The notes below the pieces were generated by a model. That model worked only from the letters and a program-made list of their open reading frames with translations, ran no database searches and was not told the DNA's origin. Shown here piece by piece: positions 33,233 through 42,297 of a stretch of 64,000 nucleotides of DNA. The stretch is taken from positions 9,469 through 73,468 of the forward strand of contig CAJTLC010000010.1 in the NCBI GenBank assembly GCA_910576995.1. The letters run 5' to 3'. Source of the DNA: an uncultured Ruminococcus sp. (GTDB lineage Bacteria; Bacillota; Clostridia; Oscillospirales; Ruminococcaceae). The translations under genes and the position numbers were made by a program. The number at the start of each line of letters is the position of its first letter. Within the stretch, counting starts at the first letter, position 1.

Positions 33233-35290
33233 CTAAACGCGTTTGAACTGATGATCTATATTCGCTTTCGTCATAGTAAACATCACCGGTCTGCCATGGG
33301 GACAATGACGAACGTTTTCATCCATGAAAACCTGCTCCACAAGCGATTTCATCTCCTCCGGAGAACTCTTGTCATGAGCTTTTATCGCAGCCTTGCAAGC
33401 CATGGTATGGAGCATATCGTCCAGTATTCCCGTCTGCGGATTTTGCTTATGCTTCAAAATATTATCAGCAACTTCGCAGATTATTTCCTCCATATCCATT
33501 TCCATAATAAAAGTCGGAACAGCTTTTGCAGTAACAAACGGCTTTTCGGAAAAATCAAACAAAAATCCCATATCTTCAAGAAGATCGGCATTATTTTCCA
33601 TTGCGTCAAATTCTTCGGCAGTAAGCAGCACTTTTATATAAGTCAGCAGCGTCTGACTGTACTGACGGCAGTTGCGGCTTTTCAGCCTTTCAAAGATTAT
33701 TCTCTCATGAGCCGCGTGTTTATCGACCATTATCATTTTTCCCTCGGCTTCGGCAATTATATACAGCCCGAAAGCTTCTCCGATTATTTTTATCTCCGGA
33801 ACTTTATCAGTCCCCGAATTTTTCGGAATATCGGCAGTAACGCCGCCGCCATTAGTTTCAAATGATCCGGAATTTATATACTTGAATCCCTCGTTTTCTT
33901 CAGCAGGCTGAATTTCAGGCGTTTTTGCTGAAGAATCGGATTCTTCGGATTTTCCGTACAGCGTCGGGAAAATCGGCTCGCCCGTTACCGAAAGAGTATC
34001 CGGTCCGTTGTCGAATTTGACCGCAGCGGACATATAAGGATGATCTTTTACCTGCTCATAACGCACGCGCATATACTCTCCGCGAGTCATTTCCCCGGAA
34101 GAAATTTCCTCTTTTTTACCAGACTCCTGCTCCGATTTTTCCTGAACGGCGTTTACGCGCTCACGTTCCTTTTTCGCAAGTTCAGCTTTAGCCATTTCCA
34201 CAATAGGCGTGATCATGAATTCCTTTTGTATCGACTGATCCTCTTCGGGAATTATCTGATCCCAGTCAGATCTGGGCTTGATCTCAAATTCATAGATCAA
34301 GCCGCCGCTTATAAGCGCATTTTTTACGGCAAAATACAGCGCGTCCGCCACCTTTTTTTCATTCGTAAAGCGAACCTCTGCCTTTGAAGGGTGAATATTG
34401 ACGTCCATATCCGCGGGCGGCATATCGATAAGAAGAATAAATGCAGGAAATTTTCCCGTCATGATCATATTTTCATACGCTCCCTCTACAGCGGTTGAGC
34501 ATAATCTTGAACGTATATATCTTTTATTGACAAAAAAATTCTGGAACGTTCTGTTAGTACGCGCATACAGCGGCTTCACAATATAACCGCTTATGCGGAT
34601 TCCCTCATACTCGTGATCGACGGGCATAAGATCGCGCGAAAAATCCCGTCCGAACACAGCATATACCGCCGAAAACAATTCTCCGTCGCCCGGCGAATTG
34701 AACTCCACACGATTGTCGCGTATCATTTTAATAGCTATATCGGGGTGCGACATAGTTATTTTTTGCACTATATTGCTCACAGCGTTCGCTTCCGTCACAT
34801 CTTTTTTCATAAATTTTGCACGTGCGGGAACATTATAAAAAAGATCGCGGATTATAACTGTCGTGCCGTCGGGACAGCCGCCCTTTTCATGGGAAATCTC
34901 GCAGCTTCCCGCTATTTCGTAAATCGTCCCGTAAGTATCGTTTTTCTGCTTCGTCATTAACTCAACTTTTGATACGGCGGCGACAGAAGCGAGAGCTTCT
35001 CCGCGAAATCCAAGAGTATAGATATTGTCAAGATCGTCTTTTGAAACTATCTTGCTCGTGGCATGACGAATAAATGCAGAAGGCACGTCCTCAAACGATA
35101 TTCCGCAGCCGTCGTCGGTAACGCGCATATACGTAGTTCCGCCGTTTTTTATCTCAACTGTAATATGCTTCGCGCCTGCGTCTATTGAATTTTCCACAAG
35201 TTCCTTAATAACGGAGGAGGGACGTTCTATAACTTCTCCTGCCGCAATAAGTTCTGCGATTTCTTTACTTAAAACTTTTATATGTGCCAT
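33233..35290 (-). CDS. mutL: DNA mismatch repair protein MutL
   Basis: The N-terminal GHKL ATPase has LIAAGEVIERPSSVIKELVENSIDAGA, DDGCGI and TLGFRGEALASVAAVS. After a variable acidic linker (about 380-480) the C-terminal dimerisation domain contains DKHAAHERIIFE, the DxHAxxExxxxE metal-binding motif of MutL endonucleases, in line with the absence of MutH in such bacteria, and a conserved CPHGRPVMF end. I chose ATG 35290, which has GGAGAG at good spacing; an ATG 15 bases upstream is less likely. Confidence 0.95.
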   Translation of the reverse strand: MAHIKVLSKEIAELIAAGEVIERPSSVIKELVENSIDAGAKHITVEIKNGGTTYMRVTDDGCGISFEDVPSAFIRHATSKIVSKDDLDNIYTLGFRGEALASVAAVSKVELMTKQKNDTYGTIYEIAGSCEISHEKGGCPDGTTVIIRDLFYNVPARAKFMKKDVTEANAVSNIVQKITMSHPDIAIKMIRDNRVEFNSPGDGELFSAVYAVFGRDFSRDLMPVDHEYEGIRISGYIVKPLYARTNRTFQNFFVNKRYIRSRLCSTAVEGAYENMIMTGKFPAFILLIDMPPADMDVNIHPSKAEVRFTNEKKVADALYFAVKNALISGGLIYEFEIKPRSDWDQIIPEEDQSIQKEFMITPIVEMAKAELAKKERERVNAVQEKSEQESGKKEEISSGEMTRGEYMRVRYEQVKDHPYMSAAVKFDNGPDTLSVTGEPIFPTLYGKSEESDSSAKTPEIQPAEENEGFKYINSGSFETNGGGVTADIPKNSGTDKVPEIKIIGEAFGLYIIAEAEGKMIMVDKHAAHERIIFERLKSRNCRQYSQTLLTYIKVLLTAEEFDAMENNADLLEDMGFLFDFSEKPFVTAKAVPTFIMEMDMEEIICEVADNILKHKQNPQTGILDDMLHTMACKAAIKAHDKSSPEEMKSLVEQVFMDENVRHCPHGRPVMFTMTKANIDHQFKRV

Positions 35291-35301
35291 TTTCTCTCCG
35301 A

Positions 35302-35709
35302 TCATGCATAATATTTCAGTTCATTGATAAGTGCTTCCGCATTCTCGCCCTGCTCGTCAAAATCAGAACCGATGACTTTAGGCGATATAGTAAGATCAAA
35401 TCTCATTTTCTTTCCTTCATAAAGAAATTCAAGCTTAACGATATTAGTTCCGATAATCGGCATTCTTTTCGCCTTAACCGAAAGAATGCTCAGCAGCGGT
35501 ATCTCATACAGGCTCTCTTTCATCAGCATATCGTAATCCGCTATAATAAGACTGTCATTATCTGAAAGCGCCGCATAGCCGAATTTCTGATTGCTTCTGG
35601 AAGCAAAAAACGTCATATTGCGGACGCCTGCATAAACGGGGCAGCGATATCCCACGCCAAATTTATCCAGCGCTGATATCATATCCGCCTTTGTTAATAT
35701 AAGTTTCAT
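35302..35709 (-). CDS. Small protein of unknown function between mutS and mutL
   Basis: I do not recognise this 135-residue protein. It has no signal peptide or membrane segment. The second half is strand-rich (LYEIPLLSILSVKAKRM, IIGTNIVKLEFLYEGKKMRFDLTI), a pattern seen in PH/GRAM-like barrels, but the match is only by eye. It lies 11 bases before mutL on the same strand and about 120 bp after mutS. A link to mismatch repair is suggested only by position. Confidence 0.65.
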   Translation of the reverse strand: MKLILTKADMISALDKFGVGYRCPVYAGVRNMTFFASRSNQKFGYAALSDNDSLIIADYDMLMKESLYEIPLLSILSVKAKRMPIIGTNIVKLEFLYEGKKMRFDLTISPKVIGSDFDEQGENAEALINELKYYA

Positions 35710-35725
35710 TATATTTTATCCTTTC

Positions 35726-35830
35726 AGAACCTGTATTCATATGGAAGTTAAGCGCATTTACAAACATAATTTCTTCAAGGGCAGGACGATAAAGTGAACG
35801 CGTACCGACAGCTGCATCAGACAGCCTCGG
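35726..35830. repeat. Family A remnant between mutS and the 135-residue gene
   Basis: AGAACCTGTATTCATATGG at 35726 fits the family A end, but no inverted partner is found before the mutS stop. The rest of the gap holds no gene or terminator that I can see. It is probably a decayed or truncated element. Confidence 0.4.
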
Positions 35831-38449
35831 CTATCCCAACATTGCAGCCATATCATTCAGCAATTCGCGGCATTCGCTGTCGGTCAATTCGGAAATATTC
35901 GTACGCTCCAGCATTTCAAGTGCAGATTCGCGATTAATACTGTCAAAACTTATCTGTTCCGCCGAATTATCGGCAGCAGCGATTTTTTCTGATCTGTGCG
36001 CGGATTCCATTTCCGCAAGAATTTCACGGGCGCGGCTTATAACTTTTGCAGGCAGCCCGGCAAGCTTTGCAACATCCACGCCGTAGCTTTCGTCGATTCC
36101 TCCGCGAACTATCTTGCGCAGAAAACGTATCGTTCCGCCGTGCTTATTTACGGCTATGCTGTAATTCTTCACGCCGTCGAGTTCGTCCTCCAACCCGATA
36201 AGTTCGTGATAATGAGTCGCGAAAAGCGTCTTGCATCCCAATTTTTTACTTGTGCATATGTATTCCGCAACGGCGCGCGCGATACTCACGCCGTCAAACG
36301 TTGAAGTTCCTCTGCCTACCTCGTCAAGTATCACAAGGCTGTTCGGCGTAGCGTTTTTCAGAATATCGGCAACTTCGCTCATTTCTACCATAAATGTGGA
36401 CTGCCCTGCCGTAAGATCGTCGGACGCTCCCACACGGGTAAAGATCTTATCCACCACGGATATCTTAGCCGAATCGGCAGGCACGAAACAGCCTGTCTGC
36501 GCCATTAAAACAATAAGCGCTGTCTGCCGCATATACGTGGATTTACCCGACATATTAGGTCCTGTTATAACAGACATACGATTTGAATTCGTGTCGATAT
36601 ACGTATCGTTGGGAACAAATATCTCATCGCTCAGCATAAGTTCCACAACCGGATGACGACCGCCTTTGATATCTACAGTTCCGTCTATCGAAATATCGGG
36701 CTTCACATACTGATTCCGCAGCGAAACTTCCGCAAAGGAACACAGCACGTCGACTGCCGCCACTGCCGTCGCCGTCTGCTGTACCTCAGCAAGCTTTGTC
36801 GCGATATAGTCGCGGACTTCCGCAAAAATATCAGCTTCCAGATTAAGAGCCTTATCCTTTGCACCAAGAATCGCGTTTTCGGCATTTTTAAGCTCCTCCG
36901 TGATAAATCTTTCGGCATTTGCAAGAGTCTGCTTACGTATCCAGCCCTCGGGAATGAGATCGTAATACGAGCGCGTAACTTCAAGATAATAGCCAAAAAC
37001 GCGGTTAAAGCCTATTTTCAGATTCTTTATTCCCGTAGCTTCACGTTCGCGCTGCTCTATGCTGTCGATTATCTCCTTGCCGTGAGCCATAATATGGCGC
37101 AGTTCGTCAAGCTCCTGATTGAATCCGTCTTTGATAACGCCTCCGTCTTTTACCGATACGGGCGGCTCGTCCATGACCGCATTTTCAACAAGGCGCACTA
37201 TCTCTCCGAGATCGGAAATATTGGCGTTATATCTCGTTAGCAGCTTGGATTCGGGGAATTTATCCAGTTCCCTTTTAAGAAGAGGAAGCTGCAAAGCCGT
37301 TGCGGAAAGAGATTTAATATCACGGGGATTCGCCGACTTGTACATAACTTTTGTCATAAGGCGTTCCAGATCGTAGGTGCGGTCAAGAAGATCGCCCATA
37401 TCTGCAAGAGTCACGCTATTTTTGTAAAGCGCTTCAACGGCGTCGAGACGTTCTATAATTTTCGCAGGACTTTTCAGGGGCTGCTCTATCCAGTTTTTCA
37501 GCATTCGCTTGCCCATTGAAGTTCTGGTCGAATCCAATACCCACAAAAGCGAACCTTTCCTCTCCTTATTGCGCAGAGTTTCCGTTAATTCGAGATTGCG
37601 CCGCGCATTCAGATCAAGCCCCATAAATGCGTCGCCGTTCAGCAGAGTTACCGACGTGAATCGCGAAACGGAAGTTTTCTGCGTATCGCGGATATAATCG
37701 AAAAGACCGCATAACGCTCCGCAGTCTGCGCCGTCTTCGGAAATGCCCAGTTCCGCCATTGATTTCACGCCGAAAACTTCGGCAACGCATTCTCTCCTTT
37801 CAGACGGCGAAAAGCATTCATCATCGCGGAGGGTGACTGCGCATTGCAGGCGTACCTTTATAAAATCGGCAACATTTTTAAGAGAAAGAAAACTTTCAGG
37901 GAAAATCACCTCCGCAGGCTTGCATCGCGAAAGCTCATTGATGACGGCGGATTCGATATCTTTCCCCTCAAACAGACTGAGATCAGCTTCGCCCGTGGAA
38001 ATATCGGCGGACGCAACCGCGCATGAGCCTGTTTTTTCATCATAAAATATACTGCATATATAATTATTCTCGCCGTCGTCAAGCATACTGGATTCCGTAA
38101 GCGTGCCGGGAGTTACAACGCGGATAACGTCGCGGACAACGATCCCCTTAGTCTCGGCAGGATCGGTAAGCTGCTCGCAGACGGCAACTTTCCTGCCCAT
38201 ATCTATAAGGCGTTTTATGTACATATCCGCCGAATGATATGGAATCCCGCACATCGGCGCTCGTTCTTCAAGACCGCAGTCCCTGCCCGTAAGGGTGAGT
38301 TCCAGAGCCTTTGATACGACGATTGCATCATCAAAGAACATCTCATAGAAATCTCCCAAACGAAAAAAAAGTATGCAGTCCTTATATTTATCTTTCACCT
38401 CGAAATACTGCTGCATCATGGGTGAAATTTTACTTCTGTCAATTTCCAT
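35831..38449 (-). CDS. mutS: DNA mismatch repair protein MutS
   Basis: This 872-residue MutS starts with the mismatch-binding domain (SPMMQQYFEVKDKYKDCILFFRLGDFYEMF with the Phe-x-Glu motif), continues through connector, core and clamp domains (NLKIGFNRVFGYYLEVT), and ends with the ATPase: GPNMSGKSTYMRQ, STFMVEMSE, LDEVGRGTSTFDG and FATHYHEL. A C-terminal tail of about 60 residues follows. It recognises mispairs and recruits MutL, encoded downstream on the same strand. Confidence 0.96.
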   Translation of the reverse strand: MEIDRSKISPMMQQYFEVKDKYKDCILFFRLGDFYEMFFDDAIVVSKALELTLTGRDCGLEERAPMCGIPYHSADMYIKRLIDMGRKVAVCEQLTDPAETKGIVVRDVIRVVTPGTLTESSMLDDGENNYICSIFYDEKTGSCAVASADISTGEADLSLFEGKDIESAVINELSRCKPAEVIFPESFLSLKNVADFIKVRLQCAVTLRDDECFSPSERRECVAEVFGVKSMAELGISEDGADCGALCGLFDYIRDTQKTSVSRFTSVTLLNGDAFMGLDLNARRNLELTETLRNKERKGSLLWVLDSTRTSMGKRMLKNWIEQPLKSPAKIIERLDAVEALYKNSVTLADMGDLLDRTYDLERLMTKVMYKSANPRDIKSLSATALQLPLLKRELDKFPESKLLTRYNANISDLGEIVRLVENAVMDEPPVSVKDGGVIKDGFNQELDELRHIMAHGKEIIDSIEQREREATGIKNLKIGFNRVFGYYLEVTRSYYDLIPEGWIRKQTLANAERFITEELKNAENAILGAKDKALNLEADIFAEVRDYIATKLAEVQQTATAVAAVDVLCSFAEVSLRNQYVKPDISIDGTVDIKGGRHPVVELMLSDEIFVPNDTYIDTNSNRMSVITGPNMSGKSTYMRQTALIVLMAQTGCFVPADSAKISVVDKIFTRVGASDDLTAGQSTFMVEMSEVADILKNATPNSLVILDEVGRGTSTFDGVSIARAVAEYICTSKKLGCKTLFATHYHELIGLEDELDGVKNYSIAVNKHGGTIRFLRKIVRGGIDESYGVDVAKLAGLPAKVISRAREILAEMESAHRSEKIAAADNSAEQISFDSINRESALEMLERTNISELTDSECRELLNDMAAMLG

Positions 38450-38564
38450 TTAACGTTCTCCTCTCTATAAATGTAAAGCAAGTATATTTTACTTGGCACG
38501 TTATACAGGTGAATCTTGTTTCCCCTGTATTCTCTACAAAAGGTGTCTTTATCCTGATGTCCGC

Positions 38565-38606
38565 TTTCATATATTCCTATTCCTTATGGGATAGGAATAT
38601 ATGAAA
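38565..38606. repeat. Perfect 16-bp inverted repeat between the YlbF-like gene and mutS
   Basis: TTTCATATATTCCTAT and ATAGGAATATATGAAA frame TCCTTATGGG, and the loop can pair further. It is followed at 38617-38661 by two more hairpins. A stem this strong about 115 bases upstream of the mutS start could block or process the message. The bases GGCACG...ACAGG before it show nothing else recognisable. Confidence 0.7.
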
Positions 38607-38616
38607 TTTCGGGTTT

Positions 38617-38661
38617 CAAAAGGGTGAAGCACCCTTTTGCAGGGGGACAGCGTCCCCCTGC
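38617..38661. repeat. Tandem perfect hairpins
   Basis: CAAAAGGGTG/CACCCTTTTG with a 3-base loop is followed at once by GCAGGGGGA/TCCCCCTGC with a 5-base loop. No T run follows on either strand, so they are not ordinary terminators. GC-rich twin hairpins of this kind are likely a dispersed repeat unit; only one copy is present in the window. Confidence 0.65.
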
Positions 38662-38679
38662 ATATACAGCACAAGTAAA

Positions 38680-39084
38680 TCAGCCGCAGCCGCCGCAGGT
38701 ATCGCAGCTTCCCGAGCAGCCCTGAGACGGCTCGCAGGTATCGGGATCTTCGCCGTTTGCGCAAAGAGTGATAATCTGATTGATATTATTCACCAACGCC
38801 TCAAGCGCGCCCTGAGCTGCGGAAAATACCACCATATTCTTATTTGACATGATCTTCTTGTAAGTGGACTTGATGCTCTCGTCAAGCTCCTTGATCTTGT
38901 CGGTGTCCTTGTCCTCTTTGCAAAGTTCTGCGTTCAGTTCATTTCTCATTCTGTCGAAATCGTTTATCTGCTGCTGAAGCTCCGCGTCGTTGTCGTTGAC
39001 CTGCTTCGCAAGATTATAAGCAATATAGCGATCGTCAGCCTGAAGAGCCTTGCCGAGTTCCCTTGTCATTTCCATAATATCCAT
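38680..39084 (-). CDS. YlbF/YmcA-family protein with cysteine-rich tail
   Basis: The first 110 of 134 residues form the helical YlbF/YmcA (RicA/RicF) domain (MDIMEMTRELGKALQADDRYIAYNLAKQ...MVVFSAAQGALEALVNNINQII). In Bacillus these proteins form a complex that steers RNase Y and carries Fe-S clusters. Here the tail is striking: Cys 108, 117, 123, 127, 130 and 133 (CEPSQGCSGSCDTCGGCG), likely a metal or Fe-S site. The neighbourhood miaB-ylbF-like-mutS-mutL matches Bacillus miaB-ymcA-cotE-mutS-mutL, so ricA is a reasonable equivalent. AAGGAG precedes the ATG. Confidence 0.85.
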   Translation of the reverse strand: MDIMEMTRELGKALQADDRYIAYNLAKQVNDNDAELQQQINDFDRMRNELNAELCKEDKDTDKIKELDESIKSTYKKIMSNKNMVVFSAAQGALEALVNNINQIITLCANGEDPDTCEPSQGCSGSCDTCGGCG

Positions 39085-39136
39085 TTTAATTTACTCCTTA
39101 AATTTATTTCATCCTGCCAGATCATGGCAAAATCAG

Positions 39137-40087
39137 CTAAAAACTAAAAGCGTACAAATTATAAAAATTTAAAACGCCGTTCTCGTGCCGTTTAGCGTAC
39201 AAATACAATTCATTTTCTGATACAAATTCCATATCCGCGCTGTACTCGCCTTCGGTCTCGAATGAAAATTCCCCGATAATTTCGCATTTATCCAGCGACA
39301 TCACCGTTACCGTGTATTCTGCCGATTTCAACTTATCATCGGTACTCTCCATTGAAAGCACGGCAGCAAGACCATTATCCGACGCGGCAATAGCGCGGAT
39401 GCTCATATTCTCATAATCTATCGGGAGAGCAATATCTGCAATTTCGAAAGTATCAAGATCGCACTTTGCAAATCCGCAAAAATCGAAATGTCCTCTTGTC
39501 GCAAGTATCACAGAATTTTCGCAGACAGCTTGCGGAAAATAATCGTACTCTTCCGGAGACATTATCTGCCGATCTTCCATTTTTTCCAGATCGTACACGC
39601 CAAAGCCAGAATTTCCCCATTCATTGCAGACAGAATATGCAAAACGGCTGTCGTCGATAGCAAAGTCGCTGTGAACCCATAAATTGGCATTATCAGGATA
39701 GGGCGATTCTGCCAGTAATTTTTCTGTTCCGTCATTCGCGATCAGGCTGATTTTTCCGTCAGCATTTGAGATAATGCCGTAATCTGACATTTCCATCTCA
39801 TGTGAGTAAATTATTTTCTCTTCCGGTCTCAATTCCGAATTTTCAGGAAGATACAGATCGTAAACCCGAATATTATCCGAAATTTCCGTGAAAATCGGCT
39901 GCGCCGCTTCGGTAGTTTCAGGTACTGTTTCGGCAGTTGTCATTGAAACAGTTTCCGTAGTCGTCACTTCTTCGCTGCTTTTTGTAACCGCTTCACTTAT
40001 CTCGGATGAAGATTCTCCACTTTTTTCACTTGCGGAACAGCCTGCGAGAAAAATTCCTAATGATATGATCAAAATTAATTTTTTCAT
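39137..40087 (-). CDS. Lipoprotein of unknown function, propeller-like
   Basis: A 316-residue lipoprotein with lipobox FLAGCSAS (Cys 17), a Ser/Thr/Glu-rich spacer to about residue 70, and a folded part with repeated strand-turn units (GIISNADGKISLIANDGTEKLL, DSRFAYSVCNEWGNSGFGVYDLEKME, NGLAAVLSMES) that suggests a beta-propeller. No catalytic motif was recognised. It lies 27 bp after a second lipoprotein gene on the same strand, and both sit between miaB and the YlbF-like gene. Confidence 0.75.
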   Translation of the reverse strand: MKKLILIISLGIFLAGCSASEKSGESSSEISEAVTKSSEEVTTTETVSMTTAETVPETTEAAQPIFTEISDNIRVYDLYLPENSELRPEEKIIYSHEMEMSDYGIISNADGKISLIANDGTEKLLAESPYPDNANLWVHSDFAIDDSRFAYSVCNEWGNSGFGVYDLEKMEDRQIMSPEEYDYFPQAVCENSVILATRGHFDFCGFAKCDLDTFEIADIALPIDYENMSIRAIAASDNGLAAVLSMESTDDKLKSAEYTVTVMSLDKCEIIGEFSFETEGEYSADMEFVSENELYLYAKRHENGVLNFYNLYAFSF

Positions 40088-40114
40088 TATACACCCTTAT
40101 TTTCGTAATATCAT

Positions 40115-40786
40115 TCAATCAAAATCCAGAGGATTCTCATTCAAATCACGTTTAATGGTTTCAATAAGCGTTTCGTTGCTGTCTGAATCAACGGAATATA
40201 CTTCAGTGCAAGCCGAATTACTTTCTTTATCAATAAATGTCACAGTGCGCCTGCATAATATCAGCTCATCGTTCGACCAGATATGCTCGAAACTTTCATA
40301 GCTATTCTTTGCAGGATTTTTCGCATTGTATACCAGCGTATTATTATCACCAAAATGAAAAACATGACCTATCCGATTTAATTCCTGCCATATCTCAAAA
40401 CGCCCTGTATCGCTGTTAAATTTATAATAAACGCCCTCAGAATTGTCCTCATAAAATTTCGTTGGAACAAATAGATCATTATATCCGTCAAAATTATAAT
40501 CTTCTGTATCAATAAGAGTCGTCGGAGACGAATATTCTGTAAGTACGCTGAAATCGCCATTTATAGTCTGCAACGCCCCGCCATCAGCAATTATTTTTAT
40601 ACTGTCATCAGAAACTTCAAAATCATATTTCTGATTTTTATTTGATTTTACAATAGCTTCCAAAGTCACCGCCGTAGTTTCAACCGTAACTTCCGAATCC
40701 GAATATTCCTCCGAATTTTCAGGCGATCTTGAACTACACCCAGTAAGGATCAAAATTGAAAACAGCGCAAATAATAATTTTTTCAT
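40115..40786 (-). CDS. Lipoprotein of unknown function, translationally coupled to miaB
   Basis: A 223-residue lipoprotein with lipobox ILTGCSSR (Cys 17). The segment EDYNFDGYNDLFVP resembles a single FG-GAP/VCBS calcium-loop repeat; the rest is strand-rich. Its ATG overlaps the miaB stop (ATGA), so it is expressed with miaB. A functional link between tRNA thiolation and a surface lipoprotein is not evident. The two lipoprotein genes look like an insertion into an otherwise conserved gene order. Confidence 0.75.
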   Translation of the reverse strand: MKKLLFALFSILILTGCSSRSPENSEEYSDSEVTVETTAVTLEAIVKSNKNQKYDFEVSDDSIKIIADGGALQTINGDFSVLTEYSSPTTLIDTEDYNFDGYNDLFVPTKFYEDNSEGVYYKFNSDTGRFEIWQELNRIGHVFHFGDNNTLVYNAKNPAKNSYESFEHIWSNDELILCRRTVTFIDKESNSACTEVYSVDSDSNETLIETIKRDLNENPLDFD

Positions 40787-42144
40787 ATAATTTTACCAAT
40801 AACAGCCCAATTCATAGCGTCGATTATCTCAACGTCCACAAACTGACCTATAAGAGAGGTATCCCCCTCGAATTCAACAATGATAAATTCATTGCTTTTT
40901 CCCGAAATAAAGCCTTTTTTCTTCTTGGAAACGTCGTCTGCAAGAACTCGCATCTTTTTCCCGATAAATCGCTTATAATTATCGATCGAGATTTCACGCT
41001 GGGTTTCAAGAAGCTGTCTCATTCTCTTTGATTTCACCTCGTCGGGAATCAGATCCTCCATTTCAGCCGCTTTCGTTCCCGAGCGTTTCGAATAAATAAA
41101 CGAATAAATATTATCATATCTCACCCGCTTTATTATATCCAGAGTCGCCTGAAAATCCTCGTCGGTTTCGTTTGGAAATCCCACAATAAGATCGGTAGTA
41201 AGTGAAAATTCTGGATCGCGGCTGCGTATATAATTGACAGTTTCGAGGTATTTTTCTGCGGTATACCGGCGATTCATACGCTCCAGCACATCGCTGCTGC
41301 CGCTTTGCAGCGGTAGATGAAGATGATTCGCAACTTTTTCGCATTCAAAAATAGTATCTATCAATTCGCGTGAAGCATCCTTGGGATGCGACGACATAAA
41401 ACGGATAATGAAATCTCCGTCGATCTCGTTAAGCTGTCTCAAAAGGCGCGGAAAAGCGTCTTTCTCGCCGCGGTCGCTTCCGTAGGAATTCACATTCTGT
41501 CCCAAAAGCATTATCTCCTTGCATCCGTTTGCGACAAGTCCGCGGACTTCCGAAATTATATCCTCCGAATTCCTGCTCCGCTCACGTCCGCGTACATACG
41601 GAACTATGCAGTAGGTGCAGAAATTATTGCATCCGAACATTATCGGCACGCTTGCCTTGAAAGCGCATTCCCTGACCTGCTCCGCTTCGGCTGAAAAATC
41701 GTCGTATTCCTCAATATCCATTCCGAATTTCTGCCCTTTAAGGCAATCCAGCAGCAGCTTCGGAATGCAGCTTATCGCGGAAGTTCCGACTACAAAATTC
41801 ACCTGCGGATATGATTTTTTAATTTTTTCGGCAATATGCTCCTGCGCGGTCATACAGCCTGCAATGCCAATGATCAGCGAGGGTTTCAGCTCTTTAAGCT
41901 TCTTCATGCTGCCGACTATCCCAAATACTCTATCCTCCGCATTTTCACGCACTGCGCAGGTATTAAGGATTATGAGATCGGCAGACCGCTCGTCCTCGGT
42001 AAAATCATAGCCGATCTTTTTCAACAGTCCCTTAATTTTCTCTCCGTCGGAAATATTAAGCTGACAACCGAAACTTCTCACATAGGCAAGCGGCTTTTTT
42101 TCGCCGATAAGTTTTTTTATTTCCAAGAGCGTATCCTTTTCCAA
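40783..42144 (-). CDS. miaB: tRNA-2-methylthio-N6-dimethylallyladenosine synthase
   Basis: MiaB adds the methylthio group to isopentenylated A37 of tRNA, after MiaA. The 453-residue protein has the N-terminal UPF0004 domain (YVRSFGCQLNISDGEKI, LIILNTCAVRENAEDRV, IIGIAGCMTAQ) whose three Cys hold the auxiliary cluster, the radical SAM motif CNNFCTYCIVPYVRGRERSR, and a C-terminal TRAM domain (FIGKKMRVLADD to DVEIIDAMNWAVIG). A clear promoter lies upstream, and the operon continues into two lipoprotein genes. Confidence 0.96.
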   Translation of the reverse strand: MEKDTLLEIKKLIGEKKPLAYVRSFGCQLNISDGEKIKGLLKKIGYDFTEDERSADLIILNTCAVRENAEDRVFGIVGSMKKLKELKPSLIIGIAGCMTAQEHIAEKIKKSYPQVNFVVGTSAISCIPKLLLDCLKGQKFGMDIEEYDDFSAEAEQVRECAFKASVPIMFGCNNFCTYCIVPYVRGRERSRNSEDIISEVRGLVANGCKEIMLLGQNVNSYGSDRGEKDAFPRLLRQLNEIDGDFIIRFMSSHPKDASRELIDTIFECEKVANHLHLPLQSGSSDVLERMNRRYTAEKYLETVNYIRSRDPEFSLTTDLIVGFPNETDEDFQATLDIIKRVRYDNIYSFIYSKRSGTKAAEMEDLIPDEVKSKRMRQLLETQREISIDNYKRFIGKKMRVLADDVSKKKKGFISGKSNEFIIVEFEGDTSLIGQFVDVEIIDAMNWAVIGKII

Positions 42145-42182
42145 AGAATATACCTCCTTTTCATTTTACGTAAACAATTATA

Positions 42183-42211
42183 ATTATACCATATCCCAAC
42201 CAAATATGCAA
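42183..42211 (-). promoter_or_regulatory. Promoter of miaB
   Basis: TTGCAT (42206-42211), 17-bp spacer, TATAAT (42183-42188) on the minus strand, about 35 bases before the miaB start, which is itself preceded by AAAAGGAGG. Confidence 0.75.
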
Positions 42212-42248
42212 GTACAGAATTTACTTTTTCAAGAAAATCAAGGCGCAA

Positions 42249-42291
42249 ATACAAAAACTGCCGCACTCGCAGAGCATGGCAGTTCTTGTAT
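42249..42291 (-). terminator. Terminator of the GH26 mannanase gene
   Basis: On the minus strand ATACAAGAACTGCC pairs with GGCAGTTTTTGTAT around a 15-base loop, starting 6 bases after the mannanase stop. The T-rich right arm makes it a plausible intrinsic terminator separating the mannanase from miaB. Confidence 0.7.
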
Positions 42292-42297
42292 TATAAA

